A DNA stretch of 64,000 nucleotides. It comes from Heliomarina baculiformis. GTDB taxonomy: Bacteria; Pseudomonadota; Alphaproteobacteria; Rhodobacterales; Rhodobacteraceae. The stretch spans positions 620,001 to 684,000 of the forward strand of contig NZ_JAIMIC010000001.1 in the NCBI RefSeq assembly GCF_019966545.1, given 5' to 3'. Position numbers and translations under genes: made by a program. The first letter of the stretch is position 1. Each line of letters begins with the position of its first letter. Positions 17,249 to 26,497 of the stretch are shown here, piece after piece. The notes beneath the pieces were generated by a model, which was not told the origin of the DNA, did not search any database, and saw only the letters and a program-made list of their open reading frames with translations.

Positions 17249-18696
17249 GCAAAGGGCTCCTCGACAGCCGGCCAGTAATCGCGGGCGCGGCGGGTATAGG
17301 GTATATTGGCATAGTCCGGCGTGATCGCGCCGGGCGTGGCCACGGGTATGACCTTGGCCGCGATGGGGTTGAACCCGGCCTGATAGTGGTTCGAGGATTT
17401 CACACAGACATAACGGCGCTGCGAGAGGTCGATGCCCAGTTGCTCGAAGGCTTCGGGGTGGAAGGTCTGGCTGCGCACGTCATTCAGCACGATGTCGATG
17501 CCATTGTATTCCACCCAGACCGCATTGCCAATCGGCGCGGGCAGTTTGCCGAAACGCTGGGTGAGTCCCGAAGTGCATTTCCTGACCGTCACGGTGAGGT
17601 CGAGCGGGTCGCCGGACATGGGGCCGAACTTGCCGCCGATGCGCAGATCGAGTGTCGCGCCCTCACCCACTTCCTGACAGATGCGAACCGCACCGGGATC
17701 GTAGAACAGGCCGGTGGCAATCGACGTCATGCCGCGTTCGATCATCGCGCGGAGCAGGAAAGTGGCATCCGAGGGCGCACCGCCGCCGGCGTTGTCCGAT
17801 ACATCGGCCAGCACGATAGGGCCTTTCGGTGCAGCCTCGGCAATGTCGAGCGCGCGGTCGATATCGGGCGTGTCGATCCGCAGGCTTTCCCGCATGTCAA
17901 AGAGCTTTTGCCCCAGCTGCTGGGCGACGGTCGCCGCCTGATTGGTGTCGCCGTCGCAGATGGCCAGTGCACGGGCGCCAACTCGGGGGTGATCGCCCCA
18001 AGGAAAGCTATGGGCCAGCGATAGGGAGAGGATGCCATCCTTGCCCTCGCGTTCGCTCATCTCGTCGACGTAGGTGCGCATCGGGCCCGAGGGCGTCGGC
18101 ATGGCGAGGATCATCTTGCAGTCGTAATCGCTCATGACCGGGTTGGTTTTGCCCTCGGCGGCGTCACGGGAAAGGCGGAACAGGTCCTCGGCGCGTTCCG
18201 GCACGTCCACGTGCGGGTATTCCTTGAAGGCCACCAGCAGCGTGGCTTTTTCCATCATCAGATCGGTGAGAAAGCAATGCGGGTCGAGCAGCCCGCCGAT
18301 CACCGCATCGGGCGCGACTTCTCGCAGATGGGCGATCAGGTCGCCTTCGCAATCGTCATAGCCATCGGCGATCATCGCCCCGTGCAGGGCGAGCAGGATC
18401 ACGTCGGCACCGCCTGCCTTTTTCAGATCCTCGACGATTTCATCGCGGAACCCTTCGTAAACGGATTTCACCGTCAGGCCGGAGGGCTGCGCATGAGCAG
18501 AGAGGCTTTCCACCACCTCCCAGCCCAGTTCCTCGGCCCGCTCGCGCCAGATGAACATCGGGCCGGTCCAGTAGTGCTGGACGTCCTGCGTCGCGTCGCC
18601 GTGATGGATCGAGCCTTCGACAAAGCTCGCCATGCCGGTCGGGATCGGGGAAAAGGAATTGGTCTCGGTGCTGAGACCGGCGATGAAGAGTTTCAT
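17245..18696 (-). CDS. M81-family (MlrC-like) metallopeptidase
   Basis: A 483-residue protein of the M81/DUF1485 family. The N-terminal domain begins with the typical AGLSTETNSFSPIPTG and contains LALHGAM near residue 105 and DPHCFLTD near residue 138, where family metal ligands sit. The C-terminal DUF domain includes DNAGGGAPSD. MlrC, the family's namesake, hydrolyses linear microcystin peptides, but most homologues lie in small catabolic clusters and probably cleave small amides or modified amino acids. Here it sits between a TRAP transporter and an alpha/beta hydrolase. No toxin link is implied. Confidence 0.88.
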   Translation of the reverse strand: MKLFIAGLSTETNSFSPIPTGMASFVEGSIHHGDATQDVQHYWTGPMFIWRERAEELGWEVVESLSAHAQPSGLTVKSVYEGFRDEIVEDLKKAGGADVILLALHGAMIADGYDDCEGDLIAHLREVAPDAVIGGLLDPHCFLTDLMMEKATLLVAFKEYPHVDVPERAEDLFRLSRDAAEGKTNPVMSDYDCKMILAMPTPSGPMRTYVDEMSEREGKDGILSLSLAHSFPWGDHPRVGARALAICDGDTNQAATVAQQLGQKLFDMRESLRIDTPDIDRALDIAEAAPKGPIVLADVSDNAGGGAPSDATFLLRAMIERGMTSIATGLFYDPGAVRICQEVGEGATLDLRIGGKFGPMSGDPLDLTVTVRKCTSGLTQRFGKLPAPIGNAVWVEYNGIDIVLNDVRSQTFHPEAFEQLGIDLSQRRYVCVKSSNHYQAGFNPIAAKVIPVATPGAITPDYANIPYTRRARDYWPAVEEPFA

Positions 18697-18699
18697 GTC

Positions 18700-19254
18700 T
18701 TAAACCTTGGTTGCGGGGGTCGCCTGGACGGCGGGCGCGGCAGCCGTATCGGTCAGCCGCATAAGTGTAAGCGCGAGGCAGTGGATCACGATCAGAACGA
18801 AAGCGAGCGGCACGGCCATAGTGAACCAGATCATCGACACGTCGAGCATCTCGGCGCTTCGGTTCAGGGACCGGCCAAGGAAACCGCGCAACGGGTTCAT
18901 GCGACCGTCGAAGATCGAAAACCAGATGACCGGGATCGCGAAGAGCAGCACGCCGACCATCCGGATCAGGGTGAGCACCACGCCGAAAGCGCCCGTCTTG
19001 AGCTGCATGTCGGGAAACAGCGTCGGGTCCGCCTTGGCGCGAAAGGCGCAGGACGCGCCGAGCATACCGGCCCAGACCATCGCCCGGCGGGCAAGTTCCT
19101 CGGTCCAGATCGGCGGGGAGTCGAGTACGTAGCGGGCAATGACCTGCCAGCCTGCGGCATAGATCATGACCAGCACAGCCAGGACCGCGCCCCAAAGCGC
19201 GATCCTGTTCAGGGCTGCGGACAGCCGGTCGAGGGAAAGGGCCAGCGTCCGCAA
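18700..19254 (-). CDS. TRAP transporter small permease (DctQ)
   Basis: A 184-residue four-helix membrane protein of the DctQ family. Hydrophobic segments lie at about 15-35, 48-68 (weaker), 88-110 and 135-160. It bridges the substrate-binding protein to the large permease. The start codon is TTG (19254) placed 4 bases after the dctP stop, and no ATG fits. The gene order here is dctM-dctP-dctQ, less usual than P-Q-M. The long polar N-terminal tail and final alanine-rich tail carry no recognised motif. Confidence 0.85.
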   Translation of the reverse strand: MRTLALSLDRLSAALNRIALWGAVLAVLVMIYAAGWQVIARYVLDSPPIWTEELARRAMVWAGMLGASCAFRAKADPTLFPDMQLKTGAFGVVLTLIRMVGVLLFAIPVIWFSIFDGRMNPLRGFLGRSLNRSAEMLDVSMIWFTMAVPLAFVLIVIHCLALTLMRLTDTAAAPAVQATPATKV

Positions 19255-19258
19255 CGGA

Positions 19259-20239
19259 TTATTTACCCATCGCCTTTTCCCATTCAGCGATCTGCTCTTT
19301 GCTCAGCAGTTCGCTTTCATAGGCGGGGCCTGAGGCCGCGCGGAATTCTTCGCGTGCGGCCTGATCGAGGGTTTCGACCTGAACACCTGCTTCCTTGAGC
19401 TGGTCGATCACCTTGTCCTGCGTGCTCAGCCAATCGCGGTTGGCCTTGTTTGCAGCGGCGACAGCGTCATCGACGATGGCCCGGTCCTCGTCCGAGAGAC
19501 CCTGATACCAGTCCTCGGAGGCAATCGCGATCCGCAGCGAGGGCGTGACAGCAGCGTCGGTGAAGAACTTGATGAAGTCGGTGTGGCCGAACAGGAGCGG
19601 CACGAAAGCGGGGTTCATGTAGCCATCGGCAACGCCGGTCTGCAGCGCGTTCGGCACTTCGGCCCAGCTGACGATGGTGCCATCCGCGCCCCATGCCTTG
19701 TAGAGGTCGATCTGGGATTCATCGAGGGCGCGCATCCGCAGGCCTTCCATGTCCGCGACCGATTTCACCGGCTTCTTGGTGTTGAAGATGCCCGATGACT
19801 GGCCGACCGTATCGACAGCCAGAACGCGGACGCCTTCGGGGGTTGTCGCCTCGTTGATCTTGGCGAGCATGCCGCCTTCTTCCAGGGCCTTGTCCACCTG
19901 TGCCATGTCTTCGAAGAAATAGGGCAGACGCAGGCCGTAGATGGTGTTGTCGATCGAGCCGACGATGTTCAGCGGGGACATGGAAACTTCGAGCAGGCCC
20001 TGGCTGATCTGGTCGAAGAGTTCGTCGTCGCCGCCCAGCGCGCCGCGCTGGTATTCTTCGGCCTCAAGCCCGTGTTCCTTGAGGTATTCGCCAAAGGTAT
20101 GGGCCCAGACATAGCTGCCCGAACCCTCGAGATCCGGCGGGCTGTCGAGGGCGATCTTGATTTCGGCCTGCGATGCCTGAGCGGCAAAGGCCATCGCGGC
20201 GGCCATGACCGTGGTCTTTAGAAACGTGCGCTTTTTCAT
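19259..20239 (-). CDS. TRAP transporter substrate-binding protein (DctP)
   Basis: A 326-residue periplasmic receptor with a Sec signal (cleavage near AAQASQA, residues about 19-25). It has the DctP-family pattern of two alpha/beta lobes and the conserved segment around GLRMRALDES and WAEVPNALQTGVADGY. The conserved family arginine that pairs with a ligand carboxylate is plausibly in the LRMR segment. The ligand is therefore probably an organic or amino acid. It lies between dctM and dctQ in the catabolic operon, so its ligand should be that operon's substrate. Confidence 0.9.
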   Translation of the reverse strand: MKKRTFLKTTVMAAAMAFAAQASQAEIKIALDSPPDLEGSGSYVWAHTFGEYLKEHGLEAEEYQRGALGGDDELFDQISQGLLEVSMSPLNIVGSIDNTIYGLRLPYFFEDMAQVDKALEEGGMLAKINEATTPEGVRVLAVDTVGQSSGIFNTKKPVKSVADMEGLRMRALDESQIDLYKAWGADGTIVSWAEVPNALQTGVADGYMNPAFVPLLFGHTDFIKFFTDAAVTPSLRIAIASEDWYQGLSDEDRAIVDDAVAAANKANRDWLSTQDKVIDQLKEAGVQVETLDQAAREEFRAASGPAYESELLSKEQIAEWEKAMGK

Positions 20240-20317
20240 TGCGTTGAACTCCTCTGTTGATACGTTTTTCGCTTTGTTGATTTTATTATCGTGAGTGGTG
20301 AATTCGATTTATGATTT

Positions 20318-21604
20318 TTATCCTCCAGCCAAACCAAAGGCTTGCGGCAACCAGAGACTGATTTTCGGGAAGGCGATCAGCAGCCCGAGCACCAGCAGTT
20401 CGGCAAAGACAAAGGGCAAGGTGGCGCGGGCAAGCTTCCAGTAGTTCACGCCTGTGACGGTCGAGACCACCAGCAGGCAGCCACCCATCGGCGGCGAGAT
20501 CAACCCGATGCAGAGATTGAAGCAGATGACGATGCCAAGGTGGACCGGATCGGCGCCCTGCGCCAGTGCGACGGGGGCAAGCAGTGGCACAAGCAGCGCC
20601 AGCGCGACGGGGATGTCCATCACCATGCCCGCGACGATGAAGATCAGGTTCATCAGCAGCAGATACCCCACCGGGCCGAGGCCGAGCGAGGTGACGGTGT
20701 CCGAAATCGCCTCTGGAATGCGTTCAAGCGCTCCGAGATGGCCCAGCGCCGAGACCGCGCTGATGATGATGAAGATCGAGCCCGAGAGCATCGCCGTGCG
20801 CTGCAGCCCCTCGACGATCGAGGCGCGGGTAAGGCCATCATAGAACCAGCCCGCGAAAAGCGCGACCACAACGGCAACGGCGGCGGCCTCGGTCGGGGTC
20901 ATCCAGCCAAGCACGATGCCGCCAAGGATGATCACCGGCAGCGCGAGGGCGGGCAAGGATTTGATCAGCGTCGGCAGCAACGGCGGCATGTCCTCGCGCG
21001 CGACGCGGGGGTGATCATGTGCCGAGGCATAGCCCGCATTCATCACGATCAGCACGGCGGCGAGCAGCAGGCCCGGTATGATCCCGGCAAGGAACAGCGC
21101 GGTAACAGAAGTGCCCATCAGGGCGCCGTAAAAGATCAGGATGATGGAGGGCGGCACGATGGGGCCGATAATCGAGGATGCAGCGGTGACCGCGCTGGCA
21201 TAGGTCAGCGAATAGCCCCGCTTGGTCATTTCCGGGACCAGCGTATTCGACAGCGCCGCCGCATCGGCAACGGCCGAGCCAGAAATACCGGCAAAGAAGA
21301 CGCTGGTGAGGATGTTCACATGTCCCAGCCCGCCCCGCAGACGCCCGACCAGTGCCATGGAGAAATTGATCAGCGCGCTGGTGATGCCGCCCCGGTTCAT
21401 CAGCTCTCCGGCAAGAATGAAGAGCGGCATGGACATAAGCGCGAAGACGTCGATCTTGGAGAAGATCTGCTGCGGCAGGATGGCGAGGTAGCGGGAATGA
21501 TCGGTCGCGAAATAGGCCAGAACCGTGGCACCGCCGATCACATAGGCGATGGCCAGCCCCGAAGCGAGCAAGACGAGAGCAGCGACGGGGACAAGGGCGA
21601 TCAT
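20318..21604 (-). CDS. TRAP transporter large permease (DctM)
   Basis: The 428-residue, roughly 12-helix large permease that carries out sodium-driven solute uptake with DctP and DctQ. Typical family segments are visible, including the MSMPLFILAGELMNRGG and SVFFAGISGSAVADAAAL regions. The ATG at 21602-21604 overlaps the upstream oxidase stop (ATGA). The same frame stays open to 21835, but that extension is arginine-rich and lies inside the oxidase gene, so I excluded it. A 78-base gap separates it from dctP. Confidence 0.9.
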   Translation of the reverse strand: MIALVPVAALVLLASGLAIAYVIGGATVLAYFATDHSRYLAILPQQIFSKIDVFALMSMPLFILAGELMNRGGITSALINFSMALVGRLRGGLGHVNILTSVFFAGISGSAVADAAALSNTLVPEMTKRGYSLTYASAVTAASSIIGPIVPPSIILIFYGALMGTSVTALFLAGIIPGLLLAAVLIVMNAGYASAHDHPRVAREDMPPLLPTLIKSLPALALPVIILGGIVLGWMTPTEAAAVAVVVALFAGWFYDGLTRASIVEGLQRTAMLSGSIFIIISAVSALGHLGALERIPEAISDTVTSLGLGPVGYLLLMNLIFIVAGMVMDIPVALALLVPLLAPVALAQGADPVHLGIVICFNLCIGLISPPMGGCLLVVSTVTGVNYWKLARATLPFVFAELLVLGLLIAFPKISLWLPQAFGLAGG

Positions 21605-22734
21605 GCGGCCATTCCTGCACGGGAGCGGGTGAGGCTCTGCTCGGTCACACCCTCGCGCGCGATGTCTTCGGGGATCGGCTGCCCCATCACAAGCGCGGCG
21701 GCGGTGCGGCCCAGCGCGGGGGCCGACTGGATGCCGTATCCGCCCTGCCCCGCGAGCCAGAAAAAGCCCGGGGCCGCCGGGTCGTAGCAGGCCATCGGGT
21801 CGCCATCGGGCAGGAAGCTGCGCAGCCCGGCCCATTTCGACTCGATACGGCGGATCTGCAGGTCAAAGGCGGTTTCGATACGGTCGATGCAAATGGCAAC
21901 GTCCATTTCGTCCGGTTGCGCATCGCAGGGCGCCGAGGGCGTAGCATCGGCGGGCGAGATCAGAAGCTTGCCCGCATCGGGTTTGACATAAAATTCCTCG
22001 TCCACATCCACGGTCATCGGCCAGGGATCCGGGTTGATGCCCGAGGGCGCCGAGACGATCAGCGCGGTACGGCGTTTCGGCACCAGCCCCGCGGGGGAAA
22101 TTCCGGCGAGCCTGGCGATTTCATCGGCCCATGCCCCGGCGGCATTCACGACGACGGGCGCGTGGAAGCTGCCCTTTGTGGTCGAAACCTCCCAGTCGGG
22201 ACCGCCGGACAGGCCCAGCACCTCGGCACGGGTTTCGACGGTACCACCGGCGGCGCGAAAGGACTTGAGATAGTGTTGATGCAACCCGTTCACGTCAATG
22301 TCGGCCGCGCTCTTGTCCAGCAGGCCAGCGCTTGCATAGCCGGGACGGATCAGTGGCAGGGCATCGGCGACGGCCTGTGCGGACAGGCGGGAGACGGCAT
22401 CGCCGAGTTCTTCCTGCATATGCGCAAGGCTGTCGCCCTGATCGTCGCGCGCGATAAAGATCACGTCGCGCGGGTGCAGCAGCGGATGGTCGAGAAAAGC
22501 GCTTTGCGGATCATGGAAGAACCGGGCCGAAGCGCGCGACAGGGCGCGGATCACAGGCGGGCCGTAAGTTTCGGTGAAGAGTGCGGCGGAGCGCCCAGTG
22601 GTATGGTATCCCGGCTGGCTTTCGCGTTCGAGCAGCAGCACCTTTTGATGTGGGGCAAGCTCGGCGGCCACGGAAGCCCCGGCAATACCGGCACCGATCA
22701 CGATGCAATCAAATCGAGTCTCTGCCTGCGCCAT
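21601..22734 (-). CDS. FAD-dependent oxidoreductase (DAO family, glycine/D-amino-acid oxidase type)
   Basis: A 377-residue flavoenzyme with the N-terminal dinucleotide-binding motif VIGAGIAGASVAAEL (about 12-26), a GRSAALF FAD-contact segment near 48 and a C-terminal GQGGYGIQSAPA segment. The family oxidises C-N bonds of sarcosine, glycine, D-amino acids or N-substituted amino acids, giving imines. It is the first gene of the minus-strand catabolic operon and faces the XRE-cupin regulator across paired palindromes. The imine it makes could be the substrate of the OCD-like reductase at the operon's end; that is inference. Confidence 0.88.
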   Translation of the reverse strand: MAQAETRFDCIVIGAGIAGASVAAELAPHQKVLLLERESQPGYHTTGRSAALFTETYGPPVIRALSRASARFFHDPQSAFLDHPLLHPRDVIFIARDDQGDSLAHMQEELGDAVSRLSAQAVADALPLIRPGYASAGLLDKSAADIDVNGLHQHYLKSFRAAGGTVETRAEVLGLSGGPDWEVSTTKGSFHAPVVVNAAGAWADEIARLAGISPAGLVPKRRTALIVSAPSGINPDPWPMTVDVDEEFYVKPDAGKLLISPADATPSAPCDAQPDEMDVAICIDRIETAFDLQIRRIESKWAGLRSFLPDGDPMACYDPAAPGFFWLAGQGGYGIQSAPALGRTAAALVMGQPIPEDIAREGVTEQSLTRSRAGMAA

Positions 22735-22777
22735 CGGTCCCCCAGCGGATTTAGTTCGACTCGGAGGCTAGTACCCG

Positions 22778-22793
22778 TTTTCCAATTGGAAAA
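22778..22793. promoter_or_regulatory. Palindromic operator 1 (TTTTCCAATTGGAAAA)
   Basis: A perfect 16-bp palindrome in the 123-base divergent region between the amine-oxidase operon (start 22734) and the XRE-cupin gene (start 22858). It is the stronger of two sites 23 bp apart (start to start, about two helical turns), so two dimers could bind the same face. The likely binder is the adjacent XRE-cupin protein. Confidence 0.7.
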
Positions 22794-22800
22794 GAGTAAA

Positions 22801-22816
22801 TTTTCTCATTGGAAAA
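22801..22816. promoter_or_regulatory. Palindromic operator 2 (TTTTCTCATTGGAAAA)
   Basis: This differs from operator 1 at two central positions and keeps both outer arms (TTTTC and GGAAAA). It lies 42 bases before the XRE-cupin start. The pair suggests cooperative binding and joint control of the regulator and the divergent catabolic operon. Confidence 0.6.
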
Positions 22817-22857
22817 TCGCGCTTGGCGCGGCGGGCGTTCGGACTTATCATGTGTCC

Positions 22858-23457
22858 ATGACAATGACCGCGCAACCTTCGAGCGATGCTCAGGAAATTG
22901 GCGAACGCGAAGCTTTTGGGCATCGCGCGCGGCAGCTCCGTATAGAAAAAGGCTGGACTTTGGCCGAACTGGCCGAGCGTTCGGGCCTTGCGATTTCGAC
23001 GATTTCCAAGGCGGAACGGGGGGTTATCGCCCTGACCTATGACCGGCTGTCTTCGCTGGCCGCCGGCTTGGGGGTCGACATGTCGGCGTTCTTTTCCGAT
23101 TCCGGCGAGAGCTTTGCCAAGGGCAGCTTTGCCGTTGCCCGAAAGGGCGAGTTCGAACGGCAGGAAACGACGCATTACGTCTATGAGATGCTGTTCCCCG
23201 AGGTCTGGAACAAGTCGATGCTGCCGATGATGGGCACGCTCAAGGCGCGCGAGCTGCACGAATTCGAGGAGTTTGTGCGCCATCCCGGTCAGGAATTCCT
23301 GACGGTGATGGAAGGTGCGGTGACGGTGCATCTGGAAGGGCGCGAGCCTGTGCGGCTAGAAGCCGGGGACAGCATCTATTTCGACAGCGCGCGTGGCCAT
23401 CTTTATGCGTCGAACGGCGATGAGGATGCGCGCATTCTGGTGGTCTGCACCGCCTGA
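22858..23457 (+). CDS. XRE-family regulator with C-terminal cupin domain
   Basis: A 199-residue one-component regulator. It has an XRE helix-turn-helix at about 18-75 (WTLAELAERSGLAISTISK) and a cupin_2 sensor domain at about 115-195 (GQEFLTVMEGAVTVHLEG). Such proteins often control amino-acid or amine catabolism and sense a small metabolite in the cupin barrel. I chose the ATG at 22858; an ATG at 22864 and a GTG at 22852 are alternatives. The frame is open much further upstream but crosses the operators and the oxidase gene. It abuts the convergent cueR stop with no spacer. Confidence 0.9.
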   Translation: MTMTAQPSSDAQEIGEREAFGHRARQLRIEKGWTLAELAERSGLAISTISKAERGVIALTYDRLSSLAAGLGVDMSAFFSDSGESFAKGSFAVARKGEFERQETTHYVYEMLFPEVWNKSMLPMMGTLKARELHEFEEFVRHPGQEFLTVMEGAVTVHLEGREPVRLEAGDSIYFDSARGHLYASNGDEDARILVVCTA

Positions 23458-23856
23458 TTACTTTGTCTCCGGCTCCGAGCCGAGCGATTCAAGGATGGGG
23501 CAATCGGGCCGGTCGTCACCCGCGCAGCATCGCACCAGATCGGACAGGGTATCGCGCATCTCGCGCAGGTTGGCGATTTTCGCGTCGATCTCGTCAAGAT
23601 GGTGCTGGGCGATGTCCTTGACCTCGGCGCTGGTGCGGGTTTCGTCTTCGTATAGGTGCAGCAGGTTGCGGCAATCCTCGATAGAGAACCCCAAGCCACG
23701 CGCCCGGCCCAGAAAGGCCAGCTTGTGCAGGTCCTGTTCGCGGAAGGCGCGGTAGCCGTTCGGGTCACGCTGCGGACGGACGAGGCCGATATCCTCGTAA
23801 TAGCGGATGGTTTTGGCCGGAAGGCCGGACCGGGCGGCGACGTCTCCGATATTCAT
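23458..23856 (-). CDS. cueR: CueR-type copper-responsive MerR-family activator
   Basis: A 132-residue MerR-family regulator with an N-terminal winged HTH (MNIGDVAARSGLPAKTIRYY), a dimerisation helix, and a metal-binding loop with Cys111 and Cys119 in CAGDDRPDC. The eight-residue Cys spacing and loop match Cu(I)/Ag(I)-sensing CueR. It lies 12 bases after copA in the same orientation with an AAAGGAG site, so it is probably co-transcribed with copA and controls the operon through the promoter at 26398-26427. The stop codon is immediately adjacent to the stop of the XRE-cupin gene on the other strand. Confidence 0.92.
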   Translation of the reverse strand: MNIGDVAARSGLPAKTIRYYEDIGLVRPQRDPNGYRAFREQDLHKLAFLGRARGLGFSIEDCRNLLHLYEDETRTSAEVKDIAQHHLDEIDAKIANLREMRDTLSDLVRCCAGDDRPDCPILESLGSEPETK

Positions 23857-23868
23857 GAGCTTTCTCCT

Positions 23869-26364
23869 TTATTCACCGGGAACCGGGATCATCCGGTCTG
23901 CCACACTCGTGTCGTCTTCTCGCAGCACCGGCTGAATGCGGTGCAGGCGCAGGGCGTTGCTCACCACGAAAACCGAGGACAGGGCCATCGCGCCCGAGGC
24001 GAGCATCGGCGAAAGCAGGCTGCCCCATACCGGGTAAAAGACGCCTGCGGCCACCGGGATCAGCGCCGCGTTATAGGCAAAGGCCCAGAACAGGTTCTGG
24101 CTGATATTGCGCATGGTCGACTGGCTGACTGTTACCGCGTTGACAAGACCGGCCAGGTCGCCGGACATCAGCACCACGTCCGCGGCTTCAATAGCAACAT
24201 CCGTTCCGGTGCCGATGGCGAGGCCGGTATCCGCCTCGGCCAGCACTGGGGCGTCGTTGATCCCGTCGCCGACAAAGGCGACCGGCCCATGTTCCTCGCG
24301 CAGGGATTTCACAGCGGCGACCTTGGTTTCCGGGGTGGTTTCGCTGATGACCTCGTCGATGCCGAGCTGGTTGGCGATGGCGCGGGCGGTCATGGCGTTG
24401 TCGCCGGTGATCATCGCGATTTCAAAGCCTTTCGCGCGCAGCGCGTCGAGCGCGGCAGGCGTGCCGGGTTTGATCGGGTCAGAAACGCCGATGGCCGCGA
24501 CTGCCCAGCCATCGATGGCAACAAAAAGCGGGGTCGCCCCGGCAGAGGCGAGTTTTGCCCCCTGCCCGGCCAGATCGCCGAGGTCGATCTTTTGCGCGCT
24601 CATGAAGCGGTCGGCACCGACGAGGACACGCTGGCCGTCGATCATGGACTCGGCACCCATACCGGTGTGGGACAGGAAGCTTGCGGGGTCGGGCAAGGTC
24701 AGGCCGCGGGACCTGGCCGCGCGCAGGATCGCGCCCGCAATCGGGTGCTCCGAGCGGGATTCGACGGCGGCCGCAAGGGCCAGCACCTTGTCTTCGTCCC
24801 AGCCCTGCACGGTGTGCAGCGTGGTCAGCTCTGGACGGCCCCGGGTCAGCGTGCCGGTCTTGTCGAGCGCAATCACGCGGGCCTCGCGCAGGGTTTGCAA
24901 GGCCTCACCCTTGCGGAACAAAACGCCGAGTTCGGCGGCGCGGCCAGTGCCGACCATGATCGAAGTCGGCGTCGCCAGACCCATCGCGCAGGGACAGGCG
25001 ATGATCAGTACGGAAACAGCGGAGACCAGCGCGAGGTTAAGCGCGGGATCCGGACCGAAGAAGAACCAGACAGCAGCGGTGATCGCCGCGAGAGCCATCA
25101 CGATGGGCACGAAGATGCCGGTGACCTTGTCGACAAGGCTCTGGATCGGCAGTTTCGCTCCTTGAGCGTTTTCCACCATCTGCACGATCCGGGCGAGGAC
25201 AGTATCGGCACCGACCGCGCTGGCCCGGAAACTGAAAGCGCCGCTGCCATTCAGTGTGCCGCCAACCACATCGGAGCCGGCGGTCTTTTCCACCGGAACC
25301 GGTTCGCCGGTGATCATGCTTTCATCGACAAAGGAGCGGCCCTCGCTCACCGTGCCGTCGACCGCGATCCTTTCACCGGGACGCACGAGAATGAGGTCAC
25401 CCTTGCGGAGCTCGGCGAGCGGGAGTTCGACCTGCGCGCCGTCGCGTTCGACAGTGGCGTGCTGCGGTTGCAGCCCGATCAGGCGTTCGACCGCTTCGCC
25501 GGTGCGGCCCTTGGCGCGGGCTTCGAGTGTACGGCCGAGCAGAATCAGGGTGACGATGACGGCGGCGGCCTCGAAATAGACGGCGCGCGTGCCCATGGGA
25601 AAAAGCTGAGGAGCAAAGAGCGCGAGGGTCGAATAGCCCCATGCAGCAGAGGTGCCGAGCGCGACAAGCGCGTTCATTTCCGGCGCGCCGCGTAGGAGAG
25701 CCGGTACGCCGTGGCGGAAAAAGCGCCGTCCCGGTCCGATCAGAACGGCGGTGGTCAGAACGAACTGGATGATCCAGCTGATGTCGCGGGCCGTGCCCTG
25801 CCCCAGCCAGTGGTGCAGCGCAGGGATGACATGCGGCCCCATGCCCAGAACGAAAACAGGCGCGGTGAGAATGGCCGCGATAAGGGTATCGCGGCGCAGA
25901 TCGCGGTATTCATCCTGTTTCCTGTCAGTTTTGTGCGGCTGGTCCGGAGCGATGACAAATCCGGGATAGCCCGCGCCGGTGGCGGCGCTTGCCAGAGCTT
26001 CGGGGATTCCCGCGCTGTCGATATGGGTGACCTCGGCCTGCGCGGTCACGAGGTTGACCTTGGCCGACGTAACACCCGGCACAGCGGCCAGCGCCTTTTC
26101 GACCCGCCCGACGCAGGAGGCGCAGGACATGTTCGCAATCTCGAGCCGGGTTCGAGCCGTCGCCGCCGGGTATCCGGCCTTTTCCAGCGCTTCGGTGACG
26201 GGCGTCAGGCTGGCATTGTCATCCAGTTCAACATTCGCCCGCGCATTGGCAAGGTTAACCGAGGCACCGGTGACGCCCGGAGCGCTGCTGATGGCCTTTT
26301 CCGCCCGCCCCACGCAGGAGGCGCAACTCAGATTGCTGACCGGAAAAGAGATGGTGCGGGACAT
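23869..26364 (-). CDS. copA: Cu(I)-exporting P1B-type ATPase CopA
   Basis: An 831-residue copper efflux ATPase. It has two N-terminal heavy-metal-associated domains with CxxC at Cys14/Cys17 and Cys81/Cys84. Membrane helices follow from about 160, then an actuator with TGEP (about 352-355), the transport-site CPC motif at 457-459, phosphorylated Asp501 in DKTGTLT, and the hinge GDGINDAP. It pumps cytosolic Cu(I) to the periplasm. A canonical CueR promoter lies directly upstream and cueR directly downstream, so regulation by copper is well supported. Confidence 0.95.
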   Translation of the reverse strand: MSRTISFPVSNLSCASCVGRAEKAISSAPGVTGASVNLANARANVELDDNASLTPVTEALEKAGYPAATARTRLEIANMSCASCVGRVEKALAAVPGVTSAKVNLVTAQAEVTHIDSAGIPEALASAATGAGYPGFVIAPDQPHKTDRKQDEYRDLRRDTLIAAILTAPVFVLGMGPHVIPALHHWLGQGTARDISWIIQFVLTTAVLIGPGRRFFRHGVPALLRGAPEMNALVALGTSAAWGYSTLALFAPQLFPMGTRAVYFEAAAVIVTLILLGRTLEARAKGRTGEAVERLIGLQPQHATVERDGAQVELPLAELRKGDLILVRPGERIAVDGTVSEGRSFVDESMITGEPVPVEKTAGSDVVGGTLNGSGAFSFRASAVGADTVLARIVQMVENAQGAKLPIQSLVDKVTGIFVPIVMALAAITAAVWFFFGPDPALNLALVSAVSVLIIACPCAMGLATPTSIMVGTGRAAELGVLFRKGEALQTLREARVIALDKTGTLTRGRPELTTLHTVQGWDEDKVLALAAAVESRSEHPIAGAILRAARSRGLTLPDPASFLSHTGMGAESMIDGQRVLVGADRFMSAQKIDLGDLAGQGAKLASAGATPLFVAIDGWAVAAIGVSDPIKPGTPAALDALRAKGFEIAMITGDNAMTARAIANQLGIDEVISETTPETKVAAVKSLREEHGPVAFVGDGINDAPVLAEADTGLAIGTGTDVAIEAADVVLMSGDLAGLVNAVTVSQSTMRNISQNLFWAFAYNAALIPVAAGVFYPVWGSLLSPMLASGAMALSSVFVVSNALRLHRIQPVLREDDTSVADRMIPVPGE

Positions 26365-26397
26365 GGAACCCCCAGTGATTTGCCGTTACAGCAGGTC

Positions 26398-26427
26398 ACA
26401 TAAGGGTTCCAGCAACTGGAAGGTCAA
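26398..26427 (-). promoter_or_regulatory. CueR-type copA promoter
   Basis: On the minus strand, TTGACC (26422-26427) is a -35 element. It is followed by the dyad TTCCAGTTGCTGGAA (26407-26421) and CCCTTATG with a likely -10 around 26398-26403. The roughly 18-19 base overlong spacer containing an accurate dyad is the hallmark of MerR-family promoters that are activated by DNA distortion. It lies 34 bases before the copA start. Confidence 0.85.
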
Positions 26428-26497
26428 GGGATGCCGGATAAATCAGTACGATTTTATCTGGCATCCCGTATTTCAAAGCGCAGCGGGCCGAGAGCGA

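Noticed and set aside
17245-18696. Reading the M81 gene as a microcystin-degradation gene
   Set aside because: M81/MlrC homologues are widespread in catabolic clusters and no mlrA, mlrB or mlrD homologue is present; only the family name links it to the toxin.
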